Source of the DNA: Desulfurococcaceae archaeon
Lineage (GTDB): Archaea; Thermoproteota; Thermoprotei_A; Sulfolobales; Desulfurococcaceae
Assembly (NCBI GenBank): GCA_038845865.1
Contig: JAWBQJ010000002.1
Span: forward strand, 186,001 to 250,000
Length of the DNA: 64,000 nucleotides
Direction: 5' to 3'
Translations under genes and position numbers: made by a program
Shown: positions 9,085 through 18,569 of the stretch, one piece after another
Layout of the letters: every line of letters begins with the position of its first letter
Numbering within the stretch: position 1 is the first letter of the stretch
The notes under the pieces: model-generated
The model's database searches: none
What the model saw: the letters and a program-made list of their open reading frames with translations, nothing else
Told to the model about the DNA's origin: nothing

Positions 9085-9714
9085 CTACCGAGACGTTATC
9101 TCCTTCCATATATCATCCCTCATCTTGCGGTATTTTAGATAGTACTCTAAGCCGTTTGCTATTAGCGGTCTGCTGTTGACGAGAGGATACCGGTACGGCA
9201 GGTACACATACCCCTGATCGGTTTCGATGTAAATGCCATCAACGTATTTGAAGCGTGCTAAGTCTTTGTTCCTCCATAAGTAATCAATGTAGTACGTTGC
9301 CCCATCTATGCTGTATTGCCCGTTACCGATATTGCGCGATTTCACGCTATGTGGTAGTCTACTTGTTATGTACTGATGCGTCCTTCCACGCGGCGGATGA
9401 TCACCCAGTATGCCGCCAACTATTACGTACTTCGCCGTTGCCAGGTCCTGGTAGGTTAAGGGCGTTTCAGCTCTTGGGTCCAGCACTATGATTTCCTCGA
9501 GCTTCATCTCGCCATTGCTGACAAGGGCAATTACGCTTTCGCGCCTTACTTTACCGTACCTAGCCAATAGCTTGTGGTACCTTTCAGGTACGTTAGTGAA
9601 TATTACGTGGTCGCGGCCATATATCAGCGAAGCGTGTCTGTATTCTAGAATAAGCCATGGACTTAAATCCGGCTCGCAGTGCTCGATAACTAGCATGGGT
9701 TTACGCGTCGACAT
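9085..9714 (-). CDS. SFM1-type SPOUT methyltransferase
   Basis: This 209-residue protein matches the PF04252 (formerly DUF431) group, whose yeast member Sfm1 methylates an arginine of ribosomal protein uS3; the archaeal members were first predicted as RNA methyltransferases. The key segment is GGILGDHPPRGRT at about residues 98-110, the SAM-binding trefoil-knot region. The N-terminal IEHCEPDLSPWLILEY and the C-terminal YLPYRYP segments also fit. It is the distal leftward gene after the HAD hydrolase, with 65 bases between. Protein versus RNA substrate cannot be decided from sequence. Confidence 0.82.
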   Translation of the reverse strand: MSTRKPMLVIEHCEPDLSPWLILEYRHASLIYGRDHVIFTNVPERYHKLLARYGKVRRESVIALVSNGEMKLEEIIVLDPRAETPLTYQDLATAKYVIVGGILGDHPPRGRTHQYITSRLPHSVKSRNIGNGQYSIDGATYYIDYLWRNKDLARFKYVDGIYIETDQGYVYLPYRYPLVNSRPLIANGLEYYLKYRKMRDDIWKEITSR

Positions 9715-9779
9715 GATCGCGCCACTTCAACTCGGTGTTACCCTGACTCGCGGCATTAAAGGTCAACGCTACGTGAACG

Positions 9780-10502
9780 TTACCTGGTCCGTAGACTACT
9801 CGCTTCTTCGAGTACTTTCACCACCTCTTCTAGGCTTTTAACAACCCTCAATTCGGGTATTTGACGGCATAACTCTATGGCCTCTTCGCTCCTTGCGAGA
9901 AGTATCGGCTTTATTCCAGCAAGATACGCTCCAATGACATCTCTAACGCAGGAATCCCCTAAGTGAACGGCTTCGCTTGGCTCTACGTTTACAGCTTTAA
10001 GCGCGGCGTAAAATATTCTTGGATTAGGCTTCACCACCTCGGTGTCCGCTGAAGAGACTATGTAGTCAATGTATTGTAGTAAACCGGAGTTTTCCAGAAT
10101 CTTCGCGATTGCTTTAGCTGAGAATGACGTGTTCGAGACTACAACGACCTTTAAACCCCGTTTTTTAACGTATTCGAGTAGTATTTGAGCGCCCTCCATC
10201 ACTTTTGGTTTATAGGCATATACAGCTTCCTCGTAAGCCCTTACGGCTTCTTCCGTAACCGGGTTACTTGGTTCAAACCCCTGTAGTAGTGCTAGTATGC
10301 GGGCAAAGAGCCGGGGCGGTATTGTGTCTTTGTAACGCATGATTTTCATATATGTGCGCAGAAGGTCATCTATTTCGATAGACCTATATTTACTTAGTGA
10401 GTATCTAAGTGCCTCGAGCTTCATCAGCGTGTAAGATTCTAAGGGCCCCTTCTCATTCTCTATTATCGTGCCCCAGAGGTCCAGCGAGACCGCTTTTATC
10501 AC
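9780..10502 (-). CDS. HAD-superfamily hydrolase
   Basis: A 240-residue haloacid-dehalogenase-like phosphatase. Motif I is present as SLDLWGTI (Asp nucleophile, with Trp in place of the commoner Phe-Asp pair: DLWGT rather than DxDGT), motif II as VVVVSNTS, and motifs III/IV as KPNPRIF and HLGDSCVRDVIGA. The helical cap between motifs I and II is of the C1 type. A GTG start at 10502 is preferred: it overlaps the stop of the upstream membrane gene (GTGA) and is preceded by a GGGGTGAG ribosome site; the longer frame from 10559 would overlap the neighbour heavily. Because motif I carries a single Asp, it may be more dehalogenase-like than phosphatase-like. Substrate unknown. Confidence 0.85.
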   Translation of the reverse strand: MIKAVSLDLWGTIIENEKGPLESYTLMKLEALRYSLSKYRSIEIDDLLRTYMKIMRYKDTIPPRLFARILALLQGFEPSNPVTEEAVRAYEEAVYAYKPKVMEGAQILLEYVKKRGLKVVVVSNTSFSAKAIAKILENSGLLQYIDYIVSSADTEVVKPNPRIFYAALKAVNVEPSEAVHLGDSCVRDVIGAYLAGIKPILLARSEEAIELCRQIPELRVVKSLEEVVKVLEEASSLRTR

Positions 10503-10807
10503 CTTCTCACCCCCAAATGACCTGCAACCTCGTAGAGTACTATTGCCGTTAATAGCCACGCGCCGTAAAAAGTTGCAAGACCTCGAAGATATGTTTGGAA
10601 CCTGCTAGTGGGCTTGTACTTGACCACGATGTGAACTACCGTTACGTAGTATACTAGCACAGACGTAGACCATGCTAGGGGGGAGAGCGTGAGTGGAGGG
10701 ACGAAGAAGGACGCGGCGAAGACTGCAGCTCCGAAGATGATCCCCACTACGAGTCTGTGCAGTACGATCCTGTCTTCGATGGTCAGGTTCTTGAGTACAC
10801 TTATCAA
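10499..10807 (-). CDS. Small three-helix membrane protein, unknown function
   Basis: A 102-residue hydrophobic protein with about three predicted membrane helices (roughly residues 18-38, 44-64 and 78-96) and short charged ends (Lys/Arg-rich loop KYKPTSRFQTY between helices two and three). No family is recognised. Its stop overlaps the GTG start of the HAD hydrolase, so the two are translationally coupled. It diverges from the NFACT gene at 10867 with about 60 bases between. Confidence 0.65.
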   Translation of the reverse strand: MISVLKNLTIEDRIVLHRLVVGIIFGAAVFAASFFVPPLTLSPLAWSTSVLVYYVTVVHIVVKYKPTSRFQTYLRGLATFYGAWLLTAIVLYEVAGHLGVRR

Positions 10808-10866
10808 GCACTACACCTAAGTGTGTAATATGAGGTCCCCCTGCTTAAAAGCCACTCCAGGTGTTA

Positions 10867-12849
10867 ATGGTGCTCAAGAAGTCTATGGACGTCGTGGATA
10901 CTTATGTTTGGACAAGCCTTCACAGTGAGGATCTGAAAGAATGCTTCGTAGATAACGCGTATAGGTTGAAATATAGCTGGCTTTTGAAGATCAGGTGCAA
11001 GGGCTCTACTAAGTTGCTAAAGGTAGAGCCCGGGCAGCGAATACACATCTCCGTTAGCGAGCCCGGGGAAAAAAGTATCGACAATGTGGCTAGGTACTTG
11101 CGTGCGCATGTAAGAGATGGAAAGATCGTGAGCGTTGAAATGCCGTGGTGGGAAAGAATAGTAGTTATCAAGGCTCTAAAAGGTAGTAAAGAGCTAGTAA
11201 ACTACGTTGAATTACTGCCACGGGGTCTATGGGTATTAACGGATGCAACCGGTAAGGTTATCTACTCTTCGCGCTTCGAGGAGTTCAAGGATAGAACTAT
11301 AAAGCCCGGCCTACAGTACCAACCACCACCGGTAAGAGGGCTACCACCTTGGAACGTTAAAGCGCTAGTAGACGCTGTGTTGAAGGGAAAGGACCTTGTA
11401 AGGGGTCTAGTCTCTGAATGGGGATTACCCGGCTACATCGCCGAAGAATTACTTTTGAGAACGGGGCTTTACGAAGATAAACTAAAGAAACCTACAGAAA
11501 TTCCCAAATACGCTTTAGAAGAACTTGCACGCTATTATGTGCTATTGGTAACGGAGTCTCTAGAAGGCAAAGGATACTTAGTCTACGGGAACAAGGGAAT
11601 TGAGTTTTACTCGCCCTATAAACCAAGGCTTTTCGCCGAGATCTACGGGTTAGAGGTTAAGGAAGTCGGAGACTTTGACAGCGCAATAGACGCGTACTTT
11701 ACTGATCTAGAAGCTTACTTTAAATCCGAAGAGGAAAGAATGAAGGCCGAGAAGCAGGCTGAGATGTGGAAAAAGAGCATTGAAGAGCAAAAAAAGGCTA
11801 TTGAAGAGTACCGAAAAGAGCTTGAAAGGGTCACGAAAGCCCTTTCACTCATTTACGAAAACTACTACACCGTACTAGGAGTACTAGAGTGCGCGAGGAA
11901 AACGCGCGTTGAGAGAGGATGGCAGTATTTAGCGGAGTGCAACGTAGTGGAGTACGACGAGCGACGTGGAACTATAAAAATCAAGACCGGTGACAACGAG
12001 CTAGAGCTCTCCATTAGGGAAGACCTCGATAACCAGGTTTTGAGGTTGGAAAAGCGGCGCGGCGAACTCCAGAAGAAGATTGAAAGGGCACTGGAAGCCC
12101 TTAAGGCCCTTGAGAACAAGTCTATCGAGCTGGAAAAGCGTCTGGCTCCTCGCATACACGCTAAACCTCCACCTAGATACTGGTATGATAAGTTTAGGTG
12201 GAGCTTAACCAGGAACAACCTTATTGTTGTAGCCGGGCGCGACGCTGCTCAAAACGAACTACTTGTCAAGAAGTATTTGGGAGAAGACGATGTATTTCTC
12301 CATGCCAATGTACATGGTGCGCCGGCAACTGTAATGCTAAGAAACAGAGCAGAGCTTAACGAGGATGACATAGCCGACGCTGCCGTTATTGCCGCGTGCT
12401 ACTCCAAGGCGTGGAAAGCCGGTTACAGCTACGTGGAGGTTTACTGGGTTAAGGGAAGACAGGTCTCGAAAAGCCCACCTTCAGGAGAATACCTTTCCAA
12501 GGGCGCGTTCATGGTTTATGGCGAGAGAAACTATCTCAGGGTTCCGCTAAGGCTCGGAATAGGTTTAAGGGTGTTCTGTGATAGTATTTATGGAGCTTAC
12601 GTCAAAGTTTACGCGGCCTCTCCTGAACTAGTAAAAAAGACTTGCGTTTCCTACGTCATAGTGGTACCGGGTGATGTAAAGCCCGTGGAGGCGGCCGGCG
12701 AGATCGTGGGAATTCTAGTAAACAAAGCGCTCGAAAAGACCGGTACCAGATACGTTTTAAGCGAGCAGCAAGTACTTGATGTGCTGCCCGGTCCGCTTAG
12801 GGTAGTAGAATACGGTATCGGTGAAGGGCCCTTTTATTGTGAGGAGTGA
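10867..12849 (+). CDS. NFACT-family protein (archaeal Rqc2/RqcH homologue)
   Basis: About 660 residues with the domain order of the NEMF/Rqc2/RqcH family: an N-terminal NFACT-N-like region, a basic helical middle part, long coiled coils (about residues 295-335 and 400-435, rich in Glu, Lys and Arg) and a C-terminal NFACT-R domain. The NFACT-R signature is clear: RWSLTRNNLIVVAGRDA, then DVFLHANVHGAPATV. Relatives bind the large ribosomal subunit carrying obstructed nascent chains, and bacterial and eukaryotic members direct C-terminal tailing. Start choice is uncertain among 10861 (GTG), 10867 (ATG) and 10870 (GTG); the AGGTG at 10858-10862 fits the latter two. It is followed 82 bases later by the MAT gene. 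Confidence 0.9.
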   Translation: MVLKKSMDVVDTYVWTSLHSEDLKECFVDNAYRLKYSWLLKIRCKGSTKLLKVEPGQRIHISVSEPGEKSIDNVARYLRAHVRDGKIVSVEMPWWERIVVIKALKGSKELVNYVELLPRGLWVLTDATGKVIYSSRFEEFKDRTIKPGLQYQPPPVRGLPPWNVKALVDAVLKGKDLVRGLVSEWGLPGYIAEELLLRTGLYEDKLKKPTEIPKYALEELARYYVLLVTESLEGKGYLVYGNKGIEFYSPYKPRLFAEIYGLEVKEVGDFDSAIDAYFTDLEAYFKSEEERMKAEKQAEMWKKSIEEQKKAIEEYRKELERVTKALSLIYENYYTVLGVLECARKTRVERGWQYLAECNVVEYDERRGTIKIKTGDNELELSIREDLDNQVLRLEKRRGELQKKIERALEALKALENKSIELEKRLAPRIHAKPPPRYWYDKFRWSLTRNNLIVVAGRDAAQNELLVKKYLGEDDVFLHANVHGAPATVMLRNRAELNEDDIADAAVIAACYSKAWKAGYSYVEVYWVKGRQVSKSPPSGEYLSKGAFMVYGERNYLRVPLRLGIGLRVFCDSIYGAYVKVYAASPELVKKTCVSYVIVVPGDVKPVEAAGEIVGILVNKALEKTGTRYVLSEQQVLDVLPGPLRVVEYGIGEGPFYCEE

Positions 12850-12931
12850 AACTAGCTGCTCAAGGAGCTATGGCAGTAAACTTTAAAATCTTTGGATTAA
12901 TTAGCAGAAAATAGCATTCAGGGTGCTCGCG

Positions 12932-14170
12932 GTGGGGGTTTCCCGAAATATTGAAGTGGAGCTTCTACGTATGCAGAACGTTCAAGACATGAAAGTGGAA
13001 CTGGTTGAGAGGAAAGGTCTCGGACACCCCGATTACATCGCGGACTCCGCCAGCGAGGCGGCTTCCCGGATGCTCTGCAAGTACTACTTAAAGGAGTTTG
13101 GTACTATTCTACACCATAACCTAGATAAGACGCTACTGGTGGGTGGGCAGGCGTCCCCGAGATTTGGGGGCGGAGATGTAATAGAGCCTATATACATAAT
13201 CGTCGCCGGCCGCGCGACTACAGAGGTTAGAGTTAGTGGTGTTACCTACAGCATTCCATACGGTAAGCTTGTAGTGGAAGCAGTAAAGGACTGGATTAGA
13301 AAGAACTTCAGGTACCTCGACCCCGACCTCCACGTGATAGTGGATTACAAGATCAGAAAGGGTAGTACGGACCTGGTAACCGTCTTCGAAGCCGGCAAGG
13401 AGTACGTACCTTTAGCTAACGATACAAGCATCGGAGTAGGTTTCGCCCCGTTAACGGTTCTCGAGAAACTGGTCTACGAAACCGAGAGACTTCTCAATAG
13501 CAGGGAATTCAAGAAAAAGTACCCAGCCGTGGGAGAGGACATCAAGGTGATGGGGCTGAGAAGAGACAGGCAGGTAATACTCACGATAGCTGCGGCTATT
13601 ATCGATAGTGAAGTAAGCAATAAATACGAGTACTTGAAGGTTAAAGAGAGCATAGTCGAGGAAGTTATGGAATTGGCCCACAAGATCGCGCCTGAATATG
13701 ATGTCAAAGTATACGTCAACACCGCTGACATCCCTGAAAAAGACAGCTTCTACATCACGGTGACGGGTACTTCAGCCGAACATGGCGATGATGGGGCTAC
13801 AGGTAGAGGTAATAGAGCTAATGGCCTGATAACGCCGATGAGGCCTATAAGCCTCGAAGCGACAGCGGGCAAGAACCCAGTTAACCATGTTGGAAAAATC
13901 TACAATGTACTAGCGAAGATCATTGCGGAAAGGGTTCACGCCGCGCACGGGGATATACTAAGCAACGTCTACGTCGAGATCCTTAGCCAGATAGGCAAGC
14001 CCATAGATCAGCCGCTCATAGCCAGCGTGAAGCTTGTACCGGGAGATATGAATATTCCAGACATACCTGGACATGTAAAGAACGACATCATAGGAATCGT
14101 AGAGGAGTCTCTTCTCAACATCAAGAAGATAACGGAGCTCATTATAAACGACCAGGTCATCCTCTACTGA
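12932..14170 (+). CDS. mat: S-adenosylmethionine synthetase, archaeal type
   Basis: Makes S-adenosylmethionine from ATP and methionine. It belongs to the archaeal MAT family, which is distinct from bacterial MetK. Landmarks are [17 protein letters not shown] near the N-terminus, [18 protein letters not shown], and the conserved [20 protein letters not shown], quoted here only to its first 20 residues, followed by [19 protein letters not shown]. Length of 412 residues is normal. The GTG at 12932 is preferred since GGGTG precedes it by six bases and family proteins begin close to xxRNIxVE; 12923 is an alternative. Its end overlaps the convergent DUF460 gene by 7 bases. Confidence 0.96.
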   Translation: MGVSRNIEVELLRMQNVQDMKVELVERKGLGHPDYIADSASEAASRMLCKYYLKEFGTILHHNLDKTLLVGGQASPRFGGGDVIEPIYIIVAGRATTEVRVSGVTYSIPYGKLVVEAVKDWIRKNFRYLDPDLHVIVDYKIRKGSTDLVTVFEAGKEYVPLANDTSIGVGFAPLTVLEKLVYETERLLNSREFKKKYPAVGEDIKVMGLRRDRQVILTIAAAIIDSEVSNKYEYLKVKESIVEEVMELAHKIAPEYDVKVYVNTADIPEKDSFYITVTGTSAEHGDDGATGRGNRANGLITPMRPISLEATAGKNPVNHVGKIYNVLAKIIAERVHAAHGDILSNVYVEILSQIGKPIDQPLIASVKLVPGDMNIPDIPGHVKNDIIGIVEESLLNIKKITELIINDQVILY

Positions 14171-16083
14171 GTCTTTTTTCTAAGCTCTTGATACTCCTTT
14201 ATCATTTTGAATATCCGTTCCCTCCTTTCGCGTGCCTCCAGCTCTTCAATTCTTTTCCATTCGTTCTTTATTTCTTCGAGAACGCCGCTATTTACCAGGA
14301 CATAGTCTCCGAGATCTGCAACAACGTCCACCTCTACTACAGGTACGCGAAGCGCTTCTAAGCCCTGTACCCCAAAACGCCTCGGAACAAGTATACCTGT
14401 TCTGTGACTTCTAGCGTACTCCACACACTTAGTGATGTCTAGTTCCTTTTCAACGTATGCAGGAAGCCCTTTACACACGGATATTGCCTGGGCTTTACAC
14501 GCTATAGTGTTCTTACCCATGGCTGTGTCTACGAGCAGTTTCTCGAACAAGGAAACCTTATCGCGTAGCGTACCAACCAAGTTAGACCTCTCGTCTAGGA
14601 GCCTTTTGAGGGCATCCAGCTCGACTTGTACCTGGTTAAGTTTTCTTTCGCATTCCTCGTCTAGGGGTCTTTTCTTAAGTAGCTTTAATTCCACTTCAAG
14701 GCTCTTTAACAACTCTTCCCTACGCTTTAACTCCTCTTCGAGTCTTTTTACAGCGTTCTCGAGCTCGGAGACCTTACTACGTAGCCTCGCCGTTTCATCG
14801 CTATCTCTGTATGGTTTTTCCACCTTCCTCTCAGCGGCTTCAACGCCTCGTATTCTTCTCCTGCTAAGCACCTTCAAGAACACCTCTTCTAGGACATCTG
14901 AGAGCGTCCTGCCTCGTAGAACTTGAACTACGACTTCGTCTCTGTCTACGCCGCTCATGCCCCTGATCTTGGACTCTATCTCCTCCATGAGGGGTCTGAT
15001 GTGTTTATACGCCTTTATGGCCGCTGCGAGAGCGTCTCTGGCATGCGTATCTGGCACATCAATGTTGTGCTGTGACAAGTACTCGTTTACTATTTTTTGC
15101 TTCTCCTCGAAGCTTAAGTCCTCGTCAGGGGTGTGGAGTTGTGCCCTGAGCATTGAAGCTATCTTTCTGACATACTCCGGTGGCTTAGCAACGTCTACCG
15201 TTACTATGACGGGTTTACCCACCGAGAACACCTCTGCAAGAATTTGCTCTCTATCTGGATTCTTGTAACTTCTAACGAGAAGGGGCCTTCCGTCAAAGTC
15301 TAATACGGCGACGCCGACGCTAATACCCGGGTCTAAACCCAGTATCACCACTCTGCGGTGTTTCGTGACCGTTCTTACGGTAGTCACGGGCTTAACCGAG
15401 ATCTTGACGTTTCTGCACCTTACCGGCGATATTATCGCACGTACCTTATCCGGTGAAGCATAGACGACGAATAGCCCCCTTTCGAGCCCTCCATCGCTTT
15501 CCTTAACTACGAGATCGTAATCTACGTGGTTTTTATCTAGAGCTTCCTTGATTTCTCTCACTAGTTGAAGAACAGATGCTCTGATACTTCGTTTAAACCT
15601 ATCACTACTTGCACCCCCCTGACTCGGGGTTCTACCCTTAGATACAATGATGTAAACTCTCTCGGGAGGGAGTTTTACTACTCTCCCGTAACCCAAATAC
15701 GCAGCGTAGGCGTTGATTAATGCTGTGTCAAGGGACGTTGTAGGCTTGACTTGCAAGTTCAATATCGTGGCAAGCTCCTCTACGCTAACAAAACCGCTTT
15801 CAGTGCTTGTAACCTCTACCACTTTGCACCATGAGGGAATTATTCTGGATATCCTTGCAAGGTCTTTCGAGCTCCCTACGACCTCGTAGATGTTGTCGAC
15901 TGCGAGCACGTCGACATGGTACTCTATTACGAGCCTTATGATGCTGTGTAGTGGCACGTCATCTAGCCTACTGATTACCCGACCATCTCTCAAGATCACA
16001 ACTGCATATTTAGGTGTCCTGGAGGACCTGGGTGAATGTCCTGGCTTTATATCAATGCCCATAACCGTGACTAATGCGCCCAC
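14164..16083 (-). CDS. DUF460 protein, RNase H-like (RuvC/YqgF fold) nuclease candidate
   Basis: A 639-residue protein of the archaeal DUF460 family. The N-terminus (VMGIDIKPG near residue 8) and a central [21 protein letters not shown] segment (around residue 250) are the two RNase H-like beta-hairpin starts with acidic metal-binding Asp. [16 protein letters not shown] at about residue 345 carries the C-terminal acidic motif. These are followed by a long coiled coil (about residues 430-530) and a C-terminal basic helix. Family members are predicted nucleases; no activity is established to my knowledge. It tail-overlaps MAT by 7 bases and lies 54 bases downstream of RIO2 on the same strand. 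Confidence 0.82.
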   Translation of the reverse strand: MGALVTVMGIDIKPGHSPRSSRTPKYAVVILRDGRVISRLDDVPLHSIIRLVIEYHVDVLAVDNIYEVVGSSKDLARISRIIPSWCKVVEVTSTESGFVSVEELATILNLQVKPTTSLDTALINAYAAYLGYGRVVKLPPERVYIIVSKGRTPSQGGASSDRFKRSIRASVLQLVREIKEALDKNHVDYDLVVKESDGGLERGLFVVYASPDKVRAIISPVRCRNVKISVKPVTTVRTVTKHRRVVILGLDPGISVGVAVLDFDGRPLLVRSYKNPDREQILAEVFSVGKPVIVTVDVAKPPEYVRKIASMLRAQLHTPDEDLSFEEKQKIVNEYLSQHNIDVPDTHARDALAAAIKAYKHIRPLMEEIESKIRGMSGVDRDEVVVQVLRGRTLSDVLEEVFLKVLSRRRIRGVEAAERKVEKPYRDSDETARLRSKVSELENAVKRLEEELKRREELLKSLEVELKLLKKRPLDEECERKLNQVQVELDALKRLLDERSNLVGTLRDKVSLFEKLLVDTAMGKNTIACKAQAISVCKGLPAYVEKELDITKCVEYARSHRTGILVPRRFGVQGLEALRVPVVEVDVVADLGDYVLVNSGVLEEIKNEWKRIEELEARERRERIFKMIKEYQELRKKTQ

Positions 16084-16137
16084 CCGTGCACCAAGCCACC
16101 TTTAATGACAATTAAGCGTTTGAACTTTTATATCTCC

Positions 16138-17028
16138 TTATGTACTCTGCCAGCTTAATACGCGTTTAAAGGCGTCTTCGAGACGAACTTCTACGCCATA
16201 GACCCTATTGAAGAACTTTGCTATGTAGTAGACGTCTCTCTTAAGTAACTCCGTGGAACTAGGGTCGTCCCTGTAAACGTACTGCGGCCAGTCTATTATG
16301 AATGGGGCCTCATCACCCTTCCTTATCAGTACATTATATTCGCTTAGGTCTCCGTGAACGATTTGAGCCCTATGATAGGCTACGGCGATCGTCTCTACTA
16401 TTTTGTCTAGGACTTCCTCTGGGCTTTCTAAAGGAGGCCTCCTGAAGAGTTCAATGCCGTCAATAAACTCTGTTACCACTACGTGTCTGTTGTACCCCAC
16501 CGGCACGGGGACCTGCGCCTTAAACTCCACCAGCTTCTTTAAGGCCCTGTATTCCCGTTCAGCTGCCACTTTTGACTGAGTGTACCACGAGAGGCTCCCA
16601 TCACGCGTCCATACCCTAACTCTTGCTGTTTGCCTAAAGCTTGTTTTGCCTATTCTCAAGAACTTCACGGCGACCTGCATCCCGCCCCGTGCAAGGCCCA
16701 GGTATATCTCGCTCTCTTTGCCTGTGCCGACCTTACTCCCTAACGCCTCGATAACGTCAGCTTTCACGAGAGCTCGTAAGGCTAGCATGTCATAACCCAA
16801 GTAGGTGAGCCTATACATCTTCTCGCCACCGACTGTTTCGCGTTTAATGAGCTTAAGGTCGTGTAGTTTCCTGAGAACCAGCTGCAATCTTTCTTCATAC
16901 ATACCGCTAAGCCTTTCAAGCACCCTTAATGGAACATACTCGTGGTCTGCTAAGCCCTTTTCTAGTGCGGCTAAAACCTTGAAATCCTCCTCCACAAGGC
17001 TCTTATACGTTACCCCGATGTGTACCAA
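16138..17028 (-). CDS. rio2: RIO2-family atypical serine kinase
   Basis: RIO2 kinases act in small-subunit ribosome maturation. The 296-residue protein has an N-terminal winged-helix domain (residues 1-85) that is diagnostic for Rio2 over Rio1, then the kinase core: the flexible P-loop GKESEIYLG, the catalytic Lys in VAVKFLR, the hinge VVTEFIDGIEL, the catalytic loop VHGDLSEYNVLI and the metal-binding FIIDWPQ. All catalytic residues are present. It is divergent from TtuA at 17116, with an 87-base spacer, and heads toward DUF460. Confidence 0.95.
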   Translation of the reverse strand: MVHIGVTYKSLVEEDFKVLAALEKGLADHEYVPLRVLERLSGMYEERLQLVLRKLHDLKLIKRETVGGEKMYRLTYLGYDMLALRALVKADVIEALGSKVGTGKESEIYLGLARGGMQVAVKFLRIGKTSFRQTARVRVWTRDGSLSWYTQSKVAAEREYRALKKLVEFKAQVPVPVGYNRHVVVTEFIDGIELFRRPPLESPEEVLDKIVETIAVAYHRAQIVHGDLSEYNVLIRKGDEAPFIIDWPQYVYRDDPSSTELLKRDVYYIAKFFNRVYGVEVRLEDAFKRVLSWQST

Positions 17029-17115
17029 CTGCTCCCAGCCCTACGTTCTTGGCGTTTCACGAGGCAGCCTCCTACACACTATTAAGTAGTACTTAGGCTA
17101 ATAACACTACCATGG

Positions 17116-18153
17116 ATGCCAAGAAACGCTCTAGGTGGTTACTCGTTGAGTTTTTACATTTCAAGCGGTTTCAAGGTAAAGTGCAATAAGTGTAGCTCAC
17201 AAGCTATTGTAAGGGTGCCGTACGCTAAGCTAAACTTGTGTAGAGAACACTATCTCAAGTACATCGAAAGCAGGGTGCATAAGTTTATCGAGAAACGTGG
17301 ACTGTTAAAGGGCGTTAATAGTCTGCTCGTGGCCCTCTCCGGGGGGAAGGATAGCTTGAGCTTACTGTACATTTTAAATGAACTAAAAGACGCCCTCGGG
17401 CTCAAGGCCGTTTACGGCGTTCACTTAGATCTCGGAATAGGGCTGTATTCTGAAATGTCAAGGAAGGCCGTAGAGTTGGCGTGTGAAAACGTAAACGCGA
17501 AGTGCTTTACCGTTGCACTCAGCGAATTGGTGGGACATACTCTTCCAGAGCTCGTTAAGTTGGTTAAGAGGCCTGCTTGTAGCCTTTGCGGCATGATTAA
17601 GCGGTACTTCATAAACTTATTTGCGGTGGAACTAGGTGTAGATGCCGTTTCGCTTGGACACCACATGGATGACATCTTAGTGTTCATACTAAAGGACTTC
17701 ATGCTACAAGACCTGGTGGACATGAGCAAAATGGTGCCTGCCATACCCGGCATACCGGGCATTGCCACGCCAAAGCTCAAGCTTCTATATGAGACATATG
17801 AGAACGACCTCTTGATGTACGCCTCATTACGGAACATCAAATACGTCGAAACGGACTGCCCCTTTAAGTACAGGGATCCATTTAAAGCATCTATTCGCAA
17901 GATGCTGGATGAGCTCGAAGAGGTAATGCCGGGCTTTAAGCTTTCTCTAGCGAGAAGAATCTTCAAGAACCTCTCAAAGTACGTTAGTGCCAACATCGAG
18001 AAGAAGGTAGTGCCGTGCAAATATTGTGGAATGCCCTCATCAACGGGTACTTGCGCCTTTTGTAGGCTAACCGAGAGAGCAACGGGCGCGCCTCTAGGCC
18101 CCGTAACTAGGGAAAGAATCAAGAACATTGTAAAATTAGCCAGAGGGTATTGA
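17116..18153 (+). CDS. TtuA/Ncs6-type tRNA 2-thiolation enzyme
   Basis: An ATP-dependent tRNA thiolase of the TtuA/Ncs6 (TIGR00269) family, which transfers sulfur from a ubiquitin-like carrier to a tRNA uridine. Visible elements are an N-terminal zinc finger (CNKC and CREH), the PP-loop ALSGGKDS, the catalytic Cys pair ACSLC, a third conserved Cys in TDCPFKYRD, and a C-terminal zinc finger CKYCGMPSSTGTCAFC. Three Cys are expected to hold the [4Fe-4S] cluster of this family. The ATG at 17116 adds about 18 residues before the zinc finger; an internal start is possible. A JAMM protease at 20013 is a plausible functional partner for the ubiquitin-like sulfur carrier system. Confidence 0.88.
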   Translation: MPRNALGGYSLSFYISSGFKVKCNKCSSQAIVRVPYAKLNLCREHYLKYIESRVHKFIEKRGLLKGVNSLLVALSGGKDSLSLLYILNELKDALGLKAVYGVHLDLGIGLYSEMSRKAVELACENVNAKCFTVALSELVGHTLPELVKLVKRPACSLCGMIKRYFINLFAVELGVDAVSLGHHMDDILVFILKDFMLQDLVDMSKMVPAIPGIPGIATPKLKLLYETYENDLLMYASLRNIKYVETDCPFKYRDPFKASIRKMLDELEEVMPGFKLSLARRIFKNLSKYVSANIEKKVVPCKYCGMPSSTGTCAFCRLTERATGAPLGPVTRERIKNIVKLARGY

Positions 18154-18411
18154 AAGGTCGTTTGGGTAGAGGGCTGGCTGTAAGAAGCGGTAAGCGTAAT
18201 GGGATGAATGTAATCGGTAGCTGAAGTCGATGTAGCCGTTGTAGGTGAAATAGTTACGTAGCATTTTGGAAGCTACCAAGCATGCAAGCGTATTCCCATT
18301 TAGGTCTTTACCCGTTGACCTGAGAAGGGTCACCACCGGTTCTCCCGGGTCCTCTCTCCACAGATAACTATGGGTCTCAGGAACCCAGAGCCGCTGGTAA
18401 GCATTTTCCAC
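18136..18411 (-). CDS. Doubtful 91-codon open frame
   Basis: A GTG-initiated frame of 91 codons lies opposite the TtuA tail and runs into the following gap. The translation is soluble-looking and aromatic-rich (many Tyr, Phe, Trp) with one central stretch, GNTLACLVASKMLRNYF, that could form a helix. I recognise no family, and there is no strong ribosome site. It could be a small gene or chance. Confidence 0.25.
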   Translation of the reverse strand: MENAYQRLWVPETHSYLWREDPGEPVVTLLRSTGKDLNGNTLACLVASKMLRNYFTYNGYIDFSYRLHSSHYAYRFLQPALYPNDLSIPSG

Positions 18412-18569
18412 GGCAAGGCCCGTAAATGATCACCACTAGCGACCCCGAAAGCCTCAAAAAAAGCCTTAACCTACAAAACCTAGAAGCGAAGAAACGGCAA
18501 CCAGCTCGTGCATAAAAGGTCTCCGTTTCACGAGGAGTGGCGGTTTGAACTTTGATCTGGTGTACTTGG
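18412..18569. other. Short intergenic region downstream of TIP49
   Basis: No gene seen. On the leftward strand it has a T-rich run (complement of 18456-18462) that could act in transcription ending after the TIP49 gene. No convincing RNA structure. Confidence 0.3.
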
